This document shows positions 50,123 to 61,555 of a stretch of 64,000 nucleotides of DNA, piece by piece. Position 1 is the first letter of the stretch; each line of letters begins with the position of its first letter. Source of the stretch: Streptomyces liliiviolaceus (GTDB lineage Bacteria > Actinomycetota > Actinomycetes > Streptomycetales > Streptomycetaceae); contig NZ_JAGPYQ010000001.1 in the NCBI RefSeq assembly GCF_018070025.1, positions 2,418,001-2,482,000 of the forward strand. The letters are read 5' to 3'. A program made the position numbers and the translations under genes. Below the pieces are notes generated by a model. The model did not search any database. It saw only the letters and a program-made list of their open reading frames with translations, and was not told the origin of the DNA.

Positions 50123-51976
50123 GTGACTACCGCCCGCCCGTCGTCCCCCGACACCCTCACTGGAGGGCCCTTCGTGCCCGCCTCTTCCGTCGCCAGCGCC
50201 GCGTCCTCGCACCACCTGTCGCCCGCGTTCCCCGGGCGGGCCCCCTGGGGCACCGCCAACAAGCTGCGTGCCTGGCAGCAGGGGGCGATGGAGCGGTACC
50301 TCCAGGAGCAGCCGCGTGACTTTCTCGCCGTCGCCACGCCCGGCGCCGGCAAGACGACCTTCGCGCTGACCCTCGCGTCATGGCTGCTGCACCACCATGT
50401 CGTGCAGCAGGTGACCGTGGTCGCGCCGACCGAGCATCTGAAGAAGCAGTGGGCGGAAGCGGCCGCGCGCATAGGGATCAAGCTGGATCCCGAGTACAGC
50501 GCGGGCCCGCTCAGCAAGGAGTACCAGGGCGTCGCCGTGACCTACGCCGGAGTCGGCGTACGGCCCATGCTGCACCGCAACCGCTGCGAGCAGCGCAAGA
50601 CCCTCGTCATCCTCGACGAGATCCACCACGCCGGTGACTCCAAGTCCTGGGGCGAGGCGTGCCTGGAGGCCTTCGAGCCCGCCACCCGCCGGCTCGCCCT
50701 CACCGGTACGCCGTTCCGCTCCGACACGAACCCCATTCCCTTCGTCGCGTACGAGGAGGGCAACGACGGGATCCGCCGCTCCTCCGCCGACTACACCTAC
50801 GGCTACGGCTCCGCCCTCGGCGACGGCGTCGTGCGGCCCGTCATCTTCCTCTCCTACAGCGGCAACATGCGCTGGCGTACGAAGGCGGGGGACGAGATCG
50901 CCGCCCGGCTCGGCGAGCCGATGACCAAGGACGCCGTCAGCCAGGCCTGGCGCACCGCCCTCGACCCGCGCGGTGAGTGGATGCCCAGCGTGCTGCGCGC
51001 CGCCGACCAGCGGCTGACCGAGGTGCGCAAGGGCATCCCGGACGCCGGCGCCCTCGTCATCGCCTCCGACCAGGACTCCGCGCGCGCCTACGCCAAGCTC
51101 ATCCGCGAGATCACCGGCACCAAGGCCACCGTCGTCCTGTCCGACGACACCGGCGCCTCCAACCGGATCGACGAGTTCAGCCAGAGCGACGACCGCTGGA
51201 TGGTCGCCGTCCGGATGGTGTCCGAAGGCGTCGACGTACCGCGCCTCGCCGTGGGCGTGTACGCGACGACCATCTCCACCCCCCTCTTCTTCGCCCAGGC
51301 CGTCGGCCGCTTCGTACGGTCCCGGCGGCGCGGCGAGACCGCCTCCGTCTTCCTGCCGACCGTCCCCGACCTCCTCACCTTCGCCAACGAGATGGAGGTC
51401 GAGCGCGACCACGCCCTCGACAAGCCCAAGAAGGAGAGCGAGGAGGACCCGTACGCCGAGTCCGAGAAGGAGATGGAGGAGGCGAACAAGGAGCAGGACG
51501 AGGACACCGGCGAGCAGGAGCAGTTCTCCTTCGAGGCGCTGGAGTCCGAGGCCGTCTTCGACCGGGTCCTGTACGACGGCGCCGAGTTCGGTATGCAGGC
51601 CCACCCGGGAAGCGCCGAGGAGCAGGACTACCTCGGCATCCCCGGCCTCCTCGAACCCGACCAGGTCCAGCTCCTCCTCCAGAAGCGCCAGGCCCGGCAG
51701 ATCGCGCACAGCCGCAAGAAGCCGGACGAGGAGGCCGACCTCCTCGAACTGCCCGCCGAGCGGCGCCCCGTGGTCTCCCACAAGGAGATGCTGGAGCTGC
51801 GCAAGAAGCTCAACACCATGGTCGGCGCGTACGTCCACCAGAGTGGCAAGCCCCACGGCGTGATCCACACCGAGCTGCGCCGCGTCTGCGGCGGCCCGCC
51901 GAGCGCGGAGGCGACCGCCGGGCAGCTGCGCCAGCGGATCGAGAAGGTGCAGGAATGGGCGACCCGGATGCGGTGA
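50123..51976 (+). CDS. DEAD/DEAH-box helicase (XPB/RAD25-like, superfamily 2)
   Basis: A 617-residue SF2 helicase. Motif I ATPGAGKTT near residue 71, motif II DEIHH near 164, motif III LTGTPFRSD, C-terminal motifs MVAVRMVSEGVDVPRLAVGVYAT and FFAQAVGRFVRSRRRGE. A charged Glu/Lys/Asp segment (~430-475) separates this from a helical tail. Such proteins probably act in DNA repair or restart. GTG at 50123 with ACGGAGA upstream. A perfect hairpin follows the stop. Confidence 0.92.
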   Translation: MTTARPSSPDTLTGGPFVPASSVASAASSHHLSPAFPGRAPWGTANKLRAWQQGAMERYLQEQPRDFLAVATPGAGKTTFALTLASWLLHHHVVQQVTVVAPTEHLKKQWAEAAARIGIKLDPEYSAGPLSKEYQGVAVTYAGVGVRPMLHRNRCEQRKTLVILDEIHHAGDSKSWGEACLEAFEPATRRLALTGTPFRSDTNPIPFVAYEEGNDGIRRSSADYTYGYGSALGDGVVRPVIFLSYSGNMRWRTKAGDEIAARLGEPMTKDAVSQAWRTALDPRGEWMPSVLRAADQRLTEVRKGIPDAGALVIASDQDSARAYAKLIREITGTKATVVLSDDTGASNRIDEFSQSDDRWMVAVRMVSEGVDVPRLAVGVYATTISTPLFFAQAVGRFVRSRRRGETASVFLPTVPDLLTFANEMEVERDHALDKPKKESEEDPYAESEKEMEEANKEQDEDTGEQEQFSFEALESEAVFDRVLYDGAEFGMQAHPGSAEEQDYLGIPGLLEPDQVQLLLQKRQARQIAHSRKKPDEEADLLELPAERRPVVSHKEMLELRKKLNTMVGAYVHQSGKPHGVIHTELRRVCGGPPSAEATAGQLRQRIEKVQEWATRMR

Positions 51977-52007
51977 CCGCACGCCCGAACACGCCTGTAC
52001 GTCAACA

Positions 52008-52040
52008 CGAGCGCCGGTGCCCTGATGGCACCGGCGCTCG
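52008..52040 (+). terminator. Terminator after helicase gene
   Basis: 14-bp perfect stem CGAGCGCCGGTGCC / GGCACCGGCGCTCG with CTGAT loop, 31 bases after the stop. Confidence 0.82.
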
Positions 52041-52340
52041 CGTGCGTGCGCGCCCCCTCCGGCAGGCGTGCGCGCTCTGTGCAGAGGTGGTGTACGCCGA
52101 GTTGCCCGCGCCGCTCATATCCGGCCGGAACGGGAGCAAACCGTGGGTAACCAGTGGCGGTCCGTACCTGCGCATGACCGGATTCTGGACGGAGCCTTCC
52201 GCTGAGCGAACCAGCTCGCTACTGTCCCGCTACGCACACGCCCCGTGGCAGCGCCGCCGCGGAGCGCAGCCGGTGCCCGCCCGGAAGTACCCGGGACGCA
52301 GCCGACCGGCGGCCTCTGACGCGCGTCGCCGATGGGACCG

Positions 52341-52374
52341 GTGGCGCATCCGCCACGTAGGGGGTCGCCGACCC
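52341..52374. promoter_or_regulatory. Two inverted repeats before IclR gene (candidate autoregulatory site)
   Basis: GTGGCG-CATC-CGCCAC at 52341-52356 and GGGTCG-C-CGACCC at 52362-52374, immediately upstream of the AAGGAG ribosome site. IclR proteins often repress their own gene. Confidence 0.4.
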
Positions 52375-52396
52375 TCACCACTAAGGAGTGGGCGTC

Positions 52397-53041
52397 GTGA
52401 CCGCGGAAACCTCCCAGACGCTCGACCGGGGACTGCGCGTCCTCAAGCTGCTCGCCGACACCGACCACGGTCTGACCGTCACCGAGCTGTCCAACAAACT
52501 CGGAGTCAACCGGACCGTTGTGTACCGGTTGCTCGCCACGCTGGAGCAGCACGCCCTCGTCCGCCGTGACCTGGGCGGCCGTGCCCGGGTCGGGCTCGGG
52601 GTGCTGCGGCTCGGCCGGCAGGTGCATCCGCTGGTGCGCGAGGCCGCGCTGCCCGCGCTGCGGTCGCTGGCCGAGGACATCGGGGCGACTGCCCATCTCA
52701 CGCTGGTCGACGGTACGGAGGCGCTCGCCGTCGCCGTGGTCGAGCCGACGTGGACGGACTATCACGTGGCCTACCGTGCCGGGTTCCGCCATCCGCTGGA
52801 GCGGGGGGCCGCCGGGAAGGCGATCCTCGCGGCGCGGGCCGGGGGTGTGGACGGTGAGCTCGGCTACACCCTCACGCACGGCGAGCTGGAGGCCGGGGCG
52901 AGCGGGGCCGCGGCGGCGCTCGTCGGTGTGACGGGGGTGGAGGGGAGTGTGGGGGTGGTGATGTTGGCGGACGCGGTGCCTGAGCGGGTGGGGCCGCGGG
53001 TTGTCGATGCTGCGCGGGAAGTGGCTGACGCGCTTCGTTGA
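52397..53041 (+). CDS. IclR family transcriptional regulator
   Basis: About 214 residues. Winged helix-turn-helix in residues ~8-65 (TLDRGLRVLKLLAD, VTELSNKLGVNRTVVYRLLATLEQHALV), then the IclR effector domain (LRSLAEDIGATAHLTLVDGTEALAVAVVEPT, RHPLERGAAGKAILAA). The C-terminal part is slightly short. GTG at 52397 is decided by AAGGAG at 52383-52388; GTG 52388 would overlap it. No catabolic genes are adjacent; target unknown, autoregulation likely. Confidence 0.92.
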   Translation: MTAETSQTLDRGLRVLKLLADTDHGLTVTELSNKLGVNRTVVYRLLATLEQHALVRRDLGGRARVGLGVLRLGRQVHPLVREAALPALRSLAEDIGATAHLTLVDGTEALAVAVVEPTWTDYHVAYRAGFRHPLERGAAGKAILAARAGGVDGELGYTLTHGELEAGASGAAAALVGVTGVEGSVGVVMLADAVPERVGPRVVDAAREVADALR

Positions 53042-53119
53042 GCCGGGTCCCTGCCGGGGCCCTGCCGGGTCCTGCCGGGGTGGGGGGCGTGGGTTGTGGG
53101 TCGGCTCCGGGGCCGCTGT

Positions 53120-53260
53120 GGCTGGTCGCGCAGTTCCCCGCGCCCCTAAAAGCCAAAGATTGCGCCGTTCCCCGCGCCCCCAGGAGCGAAAGACTGCGCC
53201 GTTCCCCGCGCCCCTAAAAGCCAAAGATTGCGCCGTTCCCCGCGCCCCCGAGAACCACCG
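53120..53260. repeat. Intergenic GC-rich repeat block C (34-bp period)
   Basis: GTTCCCCGCGCCCC begins at 53133, 53167, 53201 and 53235, an exact 34-bp period. Intervening segments alternate (AAAAGCCAAAGATTGCGCC and AGGAGCGAAAGACTGCGCC). The first copy carries GCTGGTCGCGCA as in blocks A and B. No gene in 53042-53318. Confidence 0.85.
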
Positions 53261-53306
53261 CGCCCCCGAGAAGCGCGCCCCCAGACAGTGGAAGATTGCT
53301 CTCCGT

Positions 53307-53312
53307 TAGATT
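53307..53312 (+). promoter_or_regulatory. -10 box for leaderless transcript of Lon-domain gene
   Basis: TAGATT ends seven bases before the GTG start at 53319 and no ribosome binding site is visible, so the mRNA probably begins at the start codon. Confidence 0.45.
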
Positions 53313-53318
53313 GATGCC

Positions 53319-54128
53319 GTGGCTTCTCGTCTCTCTGGTTTCGTTCGTCTCTCCCGTCCCCGCTTCGTCGCGCTGTGTGCGCTGCCCGTCGTGGGGCTGT
53401 TCGCCGTGGCCGTGTTCGCGCCGTTGCCGTTCTCGTTGGCGCAGCCCGGGATGACGGCGGACGTGCTCGGTGAGAACAAGGGCGACCCGGTGATCACGAT
53501 CTCCGGTGCGAAGGCCCGTGACACGAGCGGGCAGCTGCGGATGACGACCATCGAGGCGACGGGCCCGGACACGGACGTCAGCCTGGGTGACGTGCTCGAC
53601 GGCTGGTTCCGTACGGACCGTGCGGTGATGCCGCGCGACTCGGTCTACCCGAGCGGCGACAGCGTCGAGGAGATCGAGGACTACAACGCCGAGGAGATGA
53701 AGAAGTCGCAGGACACCGCCACCGAGGCGGCTCTGAACCAGCTCGGCGAGCAGTCGGACGACATCGAGGTCACGCTGAAACTCGCCGACGTGGGCGGTCC
53801 GAGCGCCGGACTGCTCTTCTCCCTCGGCATCGTCGACAAGCTGGACGGCGACGGCAGCGGCGGCGACCTCACGGGCGGCCGGGTCATCGCGGGTACGGGA
53901 ACGATCGACGCCGGCGGGAAGGTCGGCGCGGTCGGGGGAGTGGCCCTCAAGACGCAGGCCGCCCGCCGCGACGGCGCCACCGTCTTCCTGGTCCCGAAGG
54001 CGGAGTGCTCGGACGCGAAGTCGGAGCCCCCGAAGGGGCTGCGCCTCATCCCGGTGACGACCCTCAAGGGCGCCGTCGACTCCCTGGTCGCGCTGGAGAA
54101 GGGCAAGGGCTCCGTCCCCTCCTGCTGA
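53319..54128 (+). CDS. Membrane-anchored Lon-domain (S16) protease, YlbL-like
   Basis: A 269-residue protein: one N-terminal membrane segment (residues ~15-35), an extracytoplasmic middle part, and a C-terminal Lon proteolytic domain with catalytic Ser162 (GGPSAGLLFSLGIVD) and Lys211 (GGVALKTQAA). The PDZ region of longer YlbL proteins is short or divergent, as the protein is ~70-100 residues below the usual ~340. GTG at 53319; leaderless by appearance. Role unknown, perhaps envelope quality control. Confidence 0.85.
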   Translation: MASRLSGFVRLSRPRFVALCALPVVGLFAVAVFAPLPFSLAQPGMTADVLGENKGDPVITISGAKARDTSGQLRMTTIEATGPDTDVSLGDVLDGWFRTDRAVMPRDSVYPSGDSVEEIEDYNAEEMKKSQDTATEAALNQLGEQSDDIEVTLKLADVGGPSAGLLFSLGIVDKLDGDGSGGDLTGGRVIAGTGTIDAGGKVGAVGGVALKTQAARRDGATVFLVPKAECSDAKSEPPKGLRLIPVTTLKGAVDSLVALEKGKGSVPSC

Positions 54129-54157
54129 TCCCCCGCAGGTCGGGCACTCGGCCGCGC

Positions 54158-55135
54158 TCAGCCCTCCTTGACGAAGCCTTCCTTCTTCATCCAGTCCAGC
54201 GCCACCGCGTGCGGATCCTCGCCGTCGACGTCGACCTTCGCGTTCAGCTCCTGCGCCACGTCGTTGTCGAGCCGCTTCGTGATCGGGGCCAGGACCTCGG
54301 CGATCGCCGGGTACTTCTTCAGGGCCTTGGTGTTGATCTGCGGAGCCACGTTGTAGTTGGGGAAGAACTTCTTGTCGTCCGCCATCACGGCGAGGTTCAT
54401 GGACTTGATGCGCCCGTCGGTGGTGAAGACCTCCCCGTAGGTGCAACTGCCCTTGCGCACCTGGGTGTAGATGATCCCGGTGTCCATCTGCGTGATGTTC
54501 CCGCTCGGCAGTTTCATGCCGTAGGCCTTCTCCATGCCCGGCAGCCCGTCCGCCCGGTTGGCGAACTCGCTCTCCACGCAGAGCGTGACGGCCTTGGGGT
54601 CCTTCTTGGCGAGGGCGGCCACCTCGGAGAGCGTCTTCGTGCCGTACTTCTTGTAGTTGGCCTGGTTCATGGCGAGCGCGTACGTATTGTTCAGCTTCGA
54701 GGGAGGCAGCCAGGTCAGCCCGTTCTTCGCGTCGGCCTCGCGCACGGCCTCCCACTGCTTCTGCGGATCCGCGATGGGGTCGCTGTTGCCCAGGTAGGTG
54801 ATCCAGGCGGTGCCCGTGTACTCGTAACCGGCGTCCGCGTCCCCGTTCTTGACCGCCTCCCGGGAGCCGATCGACCCCTGGATGCCCGTGCGGTCGAGGA
54901 CCTCGGCGCCGGCCGCCTGGAAGGCGATGCCCATGATCGCGCCGAGGACGAGCTGCTCGGTGAACTCCTTGGACGTCACGGTGAGATCGGCGCCCTTGAG
55001 CGGCTGCCCCTTCCCGACCGACCCCGGCTTCACGTCGTCGACCATGGGCGAACCGCTGGTCAGCCCGCACCCGGACACCGCCGCCAGCAGGGCGAGCGCC
55101 GCCACCGGACCCGTAACCGACGTGACCCGTCTCAT
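54158..55135 (-). CDS. Glycine betaine/choline-type binding lipoprotein (OpuAC family)
   Basis: A 325-residue lipoprotein (Cys23 in VSGC). The mature domain matches OpuAC/ProX: ADLTVTSKEFTEQLVLGAIMGIAFQAAGAEVLDRTGI, DADAGYEYTGTAWITYLG, and FFPNYNVAPQINTKAL. It delivers a quaternary-amine osmoprotectant to the two permeases. ATG at 55135 overlaps the permease stop. Last gene of the operon 58005-54158. Confidence 0.92.
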   Translation of the reverse strand: MRRVTSVTGPVAALALLAAVSGCGLTSGSPMVDDVKPGSVGKGQPLKGADLTVTSKEFTEQLVLGAIMGIAFQAAGAEVLDRTGIQGSIGSREAVKNGDADAGYEYTGTAWITYLGNSDPIADPQKQWEAVREADAKNGLTWLPPSKLNNTYALAMNQANYKKYGTKTLSEVAALAKKDPKAVTLCVESEFANRADGLPGMEKAYGMKLPSGNITQMDTGIIYTQVRKGSCTYGEVFTTDGRIKSMNLAVMADDKKFFPNYNVAPQINTKALKKYPAIAEVLAPITKRLDNDVAQELNAKVDVDGEDPHAVALDWMKKEGFVKEG

Positions 55136-56069
55136 GAGCCCGCCTCCAGACCGCGTGGACTGAGCAGGAGTTCGGCCAGTGACGCCAGCCAGTCGACCAG
55201 CAGGGCCAGGGCGACGGTCAGGATCGAGCCGAGGACCAGCACCGGCATCCGCTGATTGGTGATCCCGGTCGTGATCAGCACGCCCAGACCGCCGCCTCCG
55301 CCGAACGTGGCGAGCGTCGCCGTGCCCACGTTCAGGACGAGCGCGGTCCGCACGCCGGCGAGGATCAGCGGTACGGCCAGCGGGAGTTCGATCCGGCTCA
55401 GCACGCCCAGCGGGGACATGCCGATGCCCCGGGCGGCCTCCAGGAGCGTCGGGTCGTTCGCCTTCAGCCCGGCGATCGTGTTCGACAGGACCGGCAGGAC
55501 GGCGTACGCGATGATGCCGATCAGTGCCGCCTTGCGGCCGATGCCCAGCCAGATCACCAGCAGGGCGAGCAGCCCGATCGCGGGCGTGGCCTGCCCCATG
55601 TTGGCGAAGGTCATGAACAGCGGGGTCGCCCTGCGGAAGACGCCGCGCGTCAGCAGGATGCCCAGCGGAATCGCGATGATCAGCACGAAGAAGGTGGAGA
55701 TCACGGTCAGCTCGATGTGCTGGCGCAGGGCCTTCCACACCTGCCCGTTGCTGAGCGCGTTCTCGGAGAGCGGGTCGAGATCCGCCTGGCGGAACCAGAG
55801 CCAGGTGCAGAGCAGCCCCACGACGAGCACGGCCGGCAGGAGGGTCAGCTTCAGCCAACTGATCCTGGGCGCACGGGACTTGGCGGCCACCGCGGAGAGG
55901 TCCTCGTCGAAGGCGGCCTCCCGCCCGGCCTCAGGACCGGCGTCCCCGAAGCCGGTACGGTCGTTCCCGGGTCCCGTACGGTCGTTCCCGTGCCCCGTAC
56001 GGACATCCTCGGGCCCCGTACGGGCGTCCCGGGGACCCGAACCGCCGTCGCGACCGCTCTCGGGGGTGC

Positions 56070-56073
<4 letters not shown>
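55132..56073 (-). CDS. Betaine-type ABC permease with repeat-rich cytoplasmic head
   Basis: About 313 residues. The head (residues 1-50) holds RTG-centred heptads (DARTGPEDVRTGHGNDRTGPGN), encoded by a 21-bp repeat. From ~70 it is an OpuC/ProW permease with six membrane segments and the loop ARGIGMSPLGVLSRIELPLAVP. GTG at 56073 overlaps the ATPase stop. Works with the second permease as a heterodimer. Confidence 0.9.
55952..56035 (-). repeat. 21-bp in-frame repeat in permease head, four copies
   Basis: CC(C/G)GTACGG recurs at 55952, 55973, 55994 and 56015, exact 21-bp period. Encodes seven-residue RTG units. Confidence 0.8.
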
Positions 56074-57357
<1,284 letters not shown>

Positions 57358-57365
<8 letters not shown>

Positions 57366-58005
57366 GGATCCCCCTAGGGATGGTCAGCCGCCCGATGAGG
57401 ACGTACGCGGCATCGAACAGCAGCGCCAGGACGATGATCCCGAGCGTGCCCGCGAGGACTTGGTTGAGCGCGTTCTTGCTGCCCAGGGAGGCGATACCGC
57501 GGAAGATCTCGTTGCCGAGCCCGGGCCCGGAGGCGTACGCGGCGATGGCGGCGATGCCCATCAGCATCTGTGTGGAGACCCGGATCCCGGTCAGGATCGG
57601 CGGCCAGGCCAACGGCAGCTCGACGCGTACGAGCCGGGCGAGCCGCGACATCCCGATACCGGTCGCCGCGTCCACCAGCGACGGATCGACCCCGCGCAGC
57701 CCGACGATCGAGTTGCGCACGATGGGCAGCAGCCCGTACAGGGTCAGCGCGATCACGGTGGGCGGCACACCCAGCCCCACCACCGGGATCAGCAGACCGA
57801 TCATGGCGAGCGAGGGGATGGTCAGCAGGGTCGCCGTGGTGATCGTGGCGAGGTTCCCGGCCCAGTCGCTGCGATAGGTGACGACCCCGATCACCACCCC
57901 CACGACGGTGGCGACGACCATGCACTGGAACACGGCGCTCGCATGCTGGAAGGCGTCGGCGAGGAGCTGCTGATGACGACTGCCCAGGTACTCCCAGAAG
58001 TTCAC
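57358..58005 (-). CDS. Betaine-type ABC permease (OpuCB-like)
   Basis: About 215 residues, five to six membrane segments, with TATLLTIPSLAMIGLLIPVVGLG, the loop DAATGIGMSRLARLVRVELPLAWPPIL and GIAAIAAYASGPGLG. GTG at 58005 is chosen because GAGGTGA lies six bases upstream; GTG 58014 overlaps that site. First gene of the four-gene operon, 30 bases from the Lrp gene stop on the same strand. Confidence 0.92.
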
Positions 58006-58035
58006 CGCTGTCACCTCACTCGGTAGCCCGGTCGT

Positions 58036-58512
58036 TCAGCCGTCGTCGTCCCTGGCCGCCTGCTCCACCAGCGGGATGATCCGCAGCGGAACGGGGTTCT
58101 CCATGACGATCGCCGTGGAGGCCCGGACAATGCCATCAAAACCGACAACCCGGTCGATCACCCGTTGAAGATCGGCGTTGGACCGGGCCACGAGCCGGCA
58201 CAGCATGTCCCCGCCGCCCGTGGTCGTGTGCAGCTCCAGCACCTCGGGCACGGTCGCCAAGTGCGCCCGTACGTCGGCGCCTTGCCCCTGCCGGATCTGC
58301 AGGGTCGCGAACGCGGTGACGGGATATCCGAGGGCCGTGGGATCCACCTGCGGACCGAATCCCCGGATGACTCCATTCGACTGAAGCCGGTCCAGCCGCG
58401 CCTGCACGGTCCCGCGCGCGACCCCGAGCCGGCGGGACATCTCCAGCACCCCGATCCGGGGCTCCTCGGCGAGCAGCACGAGAAGCCGCCCATCCAAACG
58501 ATCGATCCCCAC
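58036..58512 (-). CDS. Lrp/AsnC family regulator
   Basis: About 158 residues. N-terminal helix-turn-helix (DRLDGRLLVLLAEEPRIGVLEMSRRLGVARGTVQARLDRLQSNGVIRGFG) and C-terminal RAM ligand domain (AFATLQIRQGQGADVRAHLATVPEVLELHTTTGGGDMLCRL). GTG at 58512 chosen for the GGAGG five bases upstream and normal family length; longer readings add a non-conserved head. Divergent from hpd; in Streptomyces this gene neighbours hpd and may regulate tyrosine catabolism. Confidence 0.92.
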   Translation of the reverse strand: MGIDRLDGRLLVLLAEEPRIGVLEMSRRLGVARGTVQARLDRLQSNGVIRGFGPQVDPTALGYPVTAFATLQIRQGQGADVRAHLATVPEVLELHTTTGGGDMLCRLVARSNADLQRVIDRVVGFDGIVRASTAIVMENPVPLRIIPLVEQAARDDDG

Positions 58513-58571
58513 AAACACCTCCGAGATGGTCACCCTGTACAAGAAGTAGAGGTAAGTCGGCCTCCTGCTGA

Positions 58572-59780
<1,209 letters not shown>

Positions 59781-59829
59781 TCAAGAGCCCTCCACCACGA
59801 ACGGCCCGCACCCGGCACACCACGGGAGC

Positions 59830-59944
59830 GGGCCGTGCCGGTACGTCGAAGTCCGCCGCATAGAGCTCCTGCAAACGACGGCCACTTCCCCTTCTTGGGG
59901 CCGTACACCCGGGAGGCGGCGGACTCGACGTACCGGCACGGCCC
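59830..59944. repeat. Long inverted repeat between convergent genes
   Basis: Left arm 59830-59859 and right arm 59916-59944 are complementary over 29 bases with one extra base in the left arm; start GGGCCGTGCCGGTACGTCG. The 56-base interior contains a smaller inverted pair (ACGGCC...GGCCGT). Non-coding. It may act as a bidirectional terminator for hpd and the TPR gene, or be a mobile-element remnant. Confidence 0.75.
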
Positions 59945-60000
59945 CGACGCCACGGACCGCCACGCCGCACCGCCCACCACCACGCCTACCGCCGCGCCGC

Positions 60001-61446
60001 CTACCGCAACGCGCCCGCAGGCCGAGGCTCGGCCTCCCCCAACTCCTCCAACGCCCGCAGAGCCACAGGCACCAACAGCGGCGAGAACACCGGACTGATC
60101 CGCAACGCTTCCCCCAGATGCCGCCGAGCCCCCGAGTCGTCCCCCAGCCCCCGCGCGATCACCCCCCGGTGGAACGAGTACAGAGCGACCCGAGCCCCAC
60201 CCCCACGCACCCGGTCCGTGGCCCGGGTGGCGAACCCGAGAGCCTCCTTGTCCTTCCCGTCCCGATGCAACGCCCACCCCAGCGCATCGGCCACAGCCGC
60301 CGAAGGATGCCGGGCCCACTCACCCCGCAACCGCCGCACCGCACCGCCCGCATCCCCGTGGTCGGCCTCGAAGAGCCCGAGCACCAGTTCCTCGTTCACC
60401 CCGGCCGCGTCCCCCTCCCGCACCCGCGCCCGCAACACGTCGTACTGAGCCCGCGCGGCCCCGCCCAGCCCCAGCGACTCGTACAACTCGCCCAACTCCA
60501 GCGCGTACCGCGGCAACGGCTGCTTCGCCAGCGCGGACTGGTACGCGAGCAGCGCCTCCGAGTCCCGCCCCAGCGCGGCCAGCGCCCGCCCCTGCCCGGC
60601 CCGCGCCGCATGCTCCCCGGGATCGGCCCGCAGCGCGGCCTCGAACGCGCGCAGCGACTCGGCGGCCTCCCCGCGCTCCCAGGCCGACTCCCCGACCCGT
60701 ACAAGACAGTCGGCCCGCTCAGCAGGCGCAGCGGCAAGCGCCGCCGCATCGGACAGGGCGGCAGCGGAATCCTCCCGCCACCCCCGGTCCCGATAGACGA
60801 GCCCGGCCCGAACCGACACCTGCGCTCCCGGTCGACCCCCCGACGCCCCACTCCCACTCGCACCCCCACTCCCACTCCCCGAGGGAAGCTCGACAAGCTT
60901 CGCCAGCACCCGCCGAGCCCCCTTGTAGTCCCCGAGCCCCCGATACGCGTCGATCAGCGCCGCATAACCGCTCCACCGCTTCGGCGAGGCGGCGACCGCC
61001 GCCTCCCCCCACCCCCGAGCGGCCCGGAAGTCGTGCCGCGCGTCGGCGAGCGCGGCCATCCCGCGCAGCGCCTCGGTGTTCCCCTTCGGCCGCCCCTTCA
61101 GCGACGTACGCAACGCGGCGTCGGCCTTCGGATAGAACTTCGGCTCGGCGGTCCGCCGCCCCCGTTCCACATACGCGGTGCCCAGCTCGGCCCACGACCG
61201 CACATCACCCGGATGGGCCCGCAGATGCGCCTCGCGGTCGCTGATCAGCGCGACGAGATCGGGCAGCGAGGCGGGCGCCCCGGACCCGACCGCGGTCGCG
61301 GCCCGCGCCACGGGCCCGGGGGAGGGCGGCGGCGGGCGATCCCCGTCAGGCATGGCGACCAGCACACCCCCCAGTACGAAGCACCCCACGACGGCCCCGG
61401 CCAGCACCCGCCGTACCAGCACCTCACGTTTCACACCGCTGTCCAT
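60001..61446 (-). CDS. Tetratricopeptide repeat protein, membrane-anchored
   Basis: About 481 residues. N-terminal membrane segment (RRVLAGAVVGCFVLGGVLVAM), Pro-rich linker, then helical TPR pairs from ~70 to the end (SWAELGTAYVERGRRT, AALRADPGEHAARAGQGRALAALGRDSEALLAYQSAL). A GSGSGGASGSGASGG linker near 200-215 comes from a small DNA repeat. ATG at 61446, no ribosome site seen, possibly leaderless. Protein-protein scaffold, function unknown. Confidence 0.85.
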   Translation of the reverse strand: MDSGVKREVLVRRVLAGAVVGCFVLGGVLVAMPDGDRPPPPSPGPVARAATAVGSGAPASLPDLVALISDREAHLRAHPGDVRSWAELGTAYVERGRRTAEPKFYPKADAALRTSLKGRPKGNTEALRGMAALADARHDFRAARGWGEAAVAASPKRWSGYAALIDAYRGLGDYKGARRVLAKLVELPSGSGSGGASGSGASGGRPGAQVSVRAGLVYRDRGWREDSAAALSDAAALAAAPAERADCLVRVGESAWERGEAAESLRAFEAALRADPGEHAARAGQGRALAALGRDSEALLAYQSALAKQPLPRYALELGELYESLGLGGAARAQYDVLRARVREGDAAGVNEELVLGLFEADHGDAGGAVRRLRGEWARHPSAAVADALGWALHRDGKDKEALGFATRATDRVRGGGARVALYSFHRGVIARGLGDDSGARRHLGEALRISPVFSPLLVPVALRALEELGEAEPRPAGALR

Positions 61447-61555
61447 GCCGATCACTGTGCGTCAATACGAAGAGCACACCCGGCCACCACCCCGGCACGG
61501 AAAGCCTCGCGCGGGCGGGGTTCACACCGATGGCCCCGAGTGCGACGCTGTGATC

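Larger units (their letters stand above)
51977..52396. other. Intergenic region between helicase and IclR genes
   Basis: 420 bases with no convincing gene. It contains the helicase terminator, GTGCGCGC-type short repeats near 52040-52070, and two inverted repeats just before the IclR ribosome site. Confidence 0.5.

Noticed and set aside
53120..53260. CRISPR array with 34-bp period
   Set aside because: Repeat and spacer are both repeated, and the core is part of a dispersed intergenic family.
59821..59980. Short coding frame between hpd and TPR gene
   Set aside because: The sequence is explained by the inverted repeat; no ribosome site or conserved peptide.
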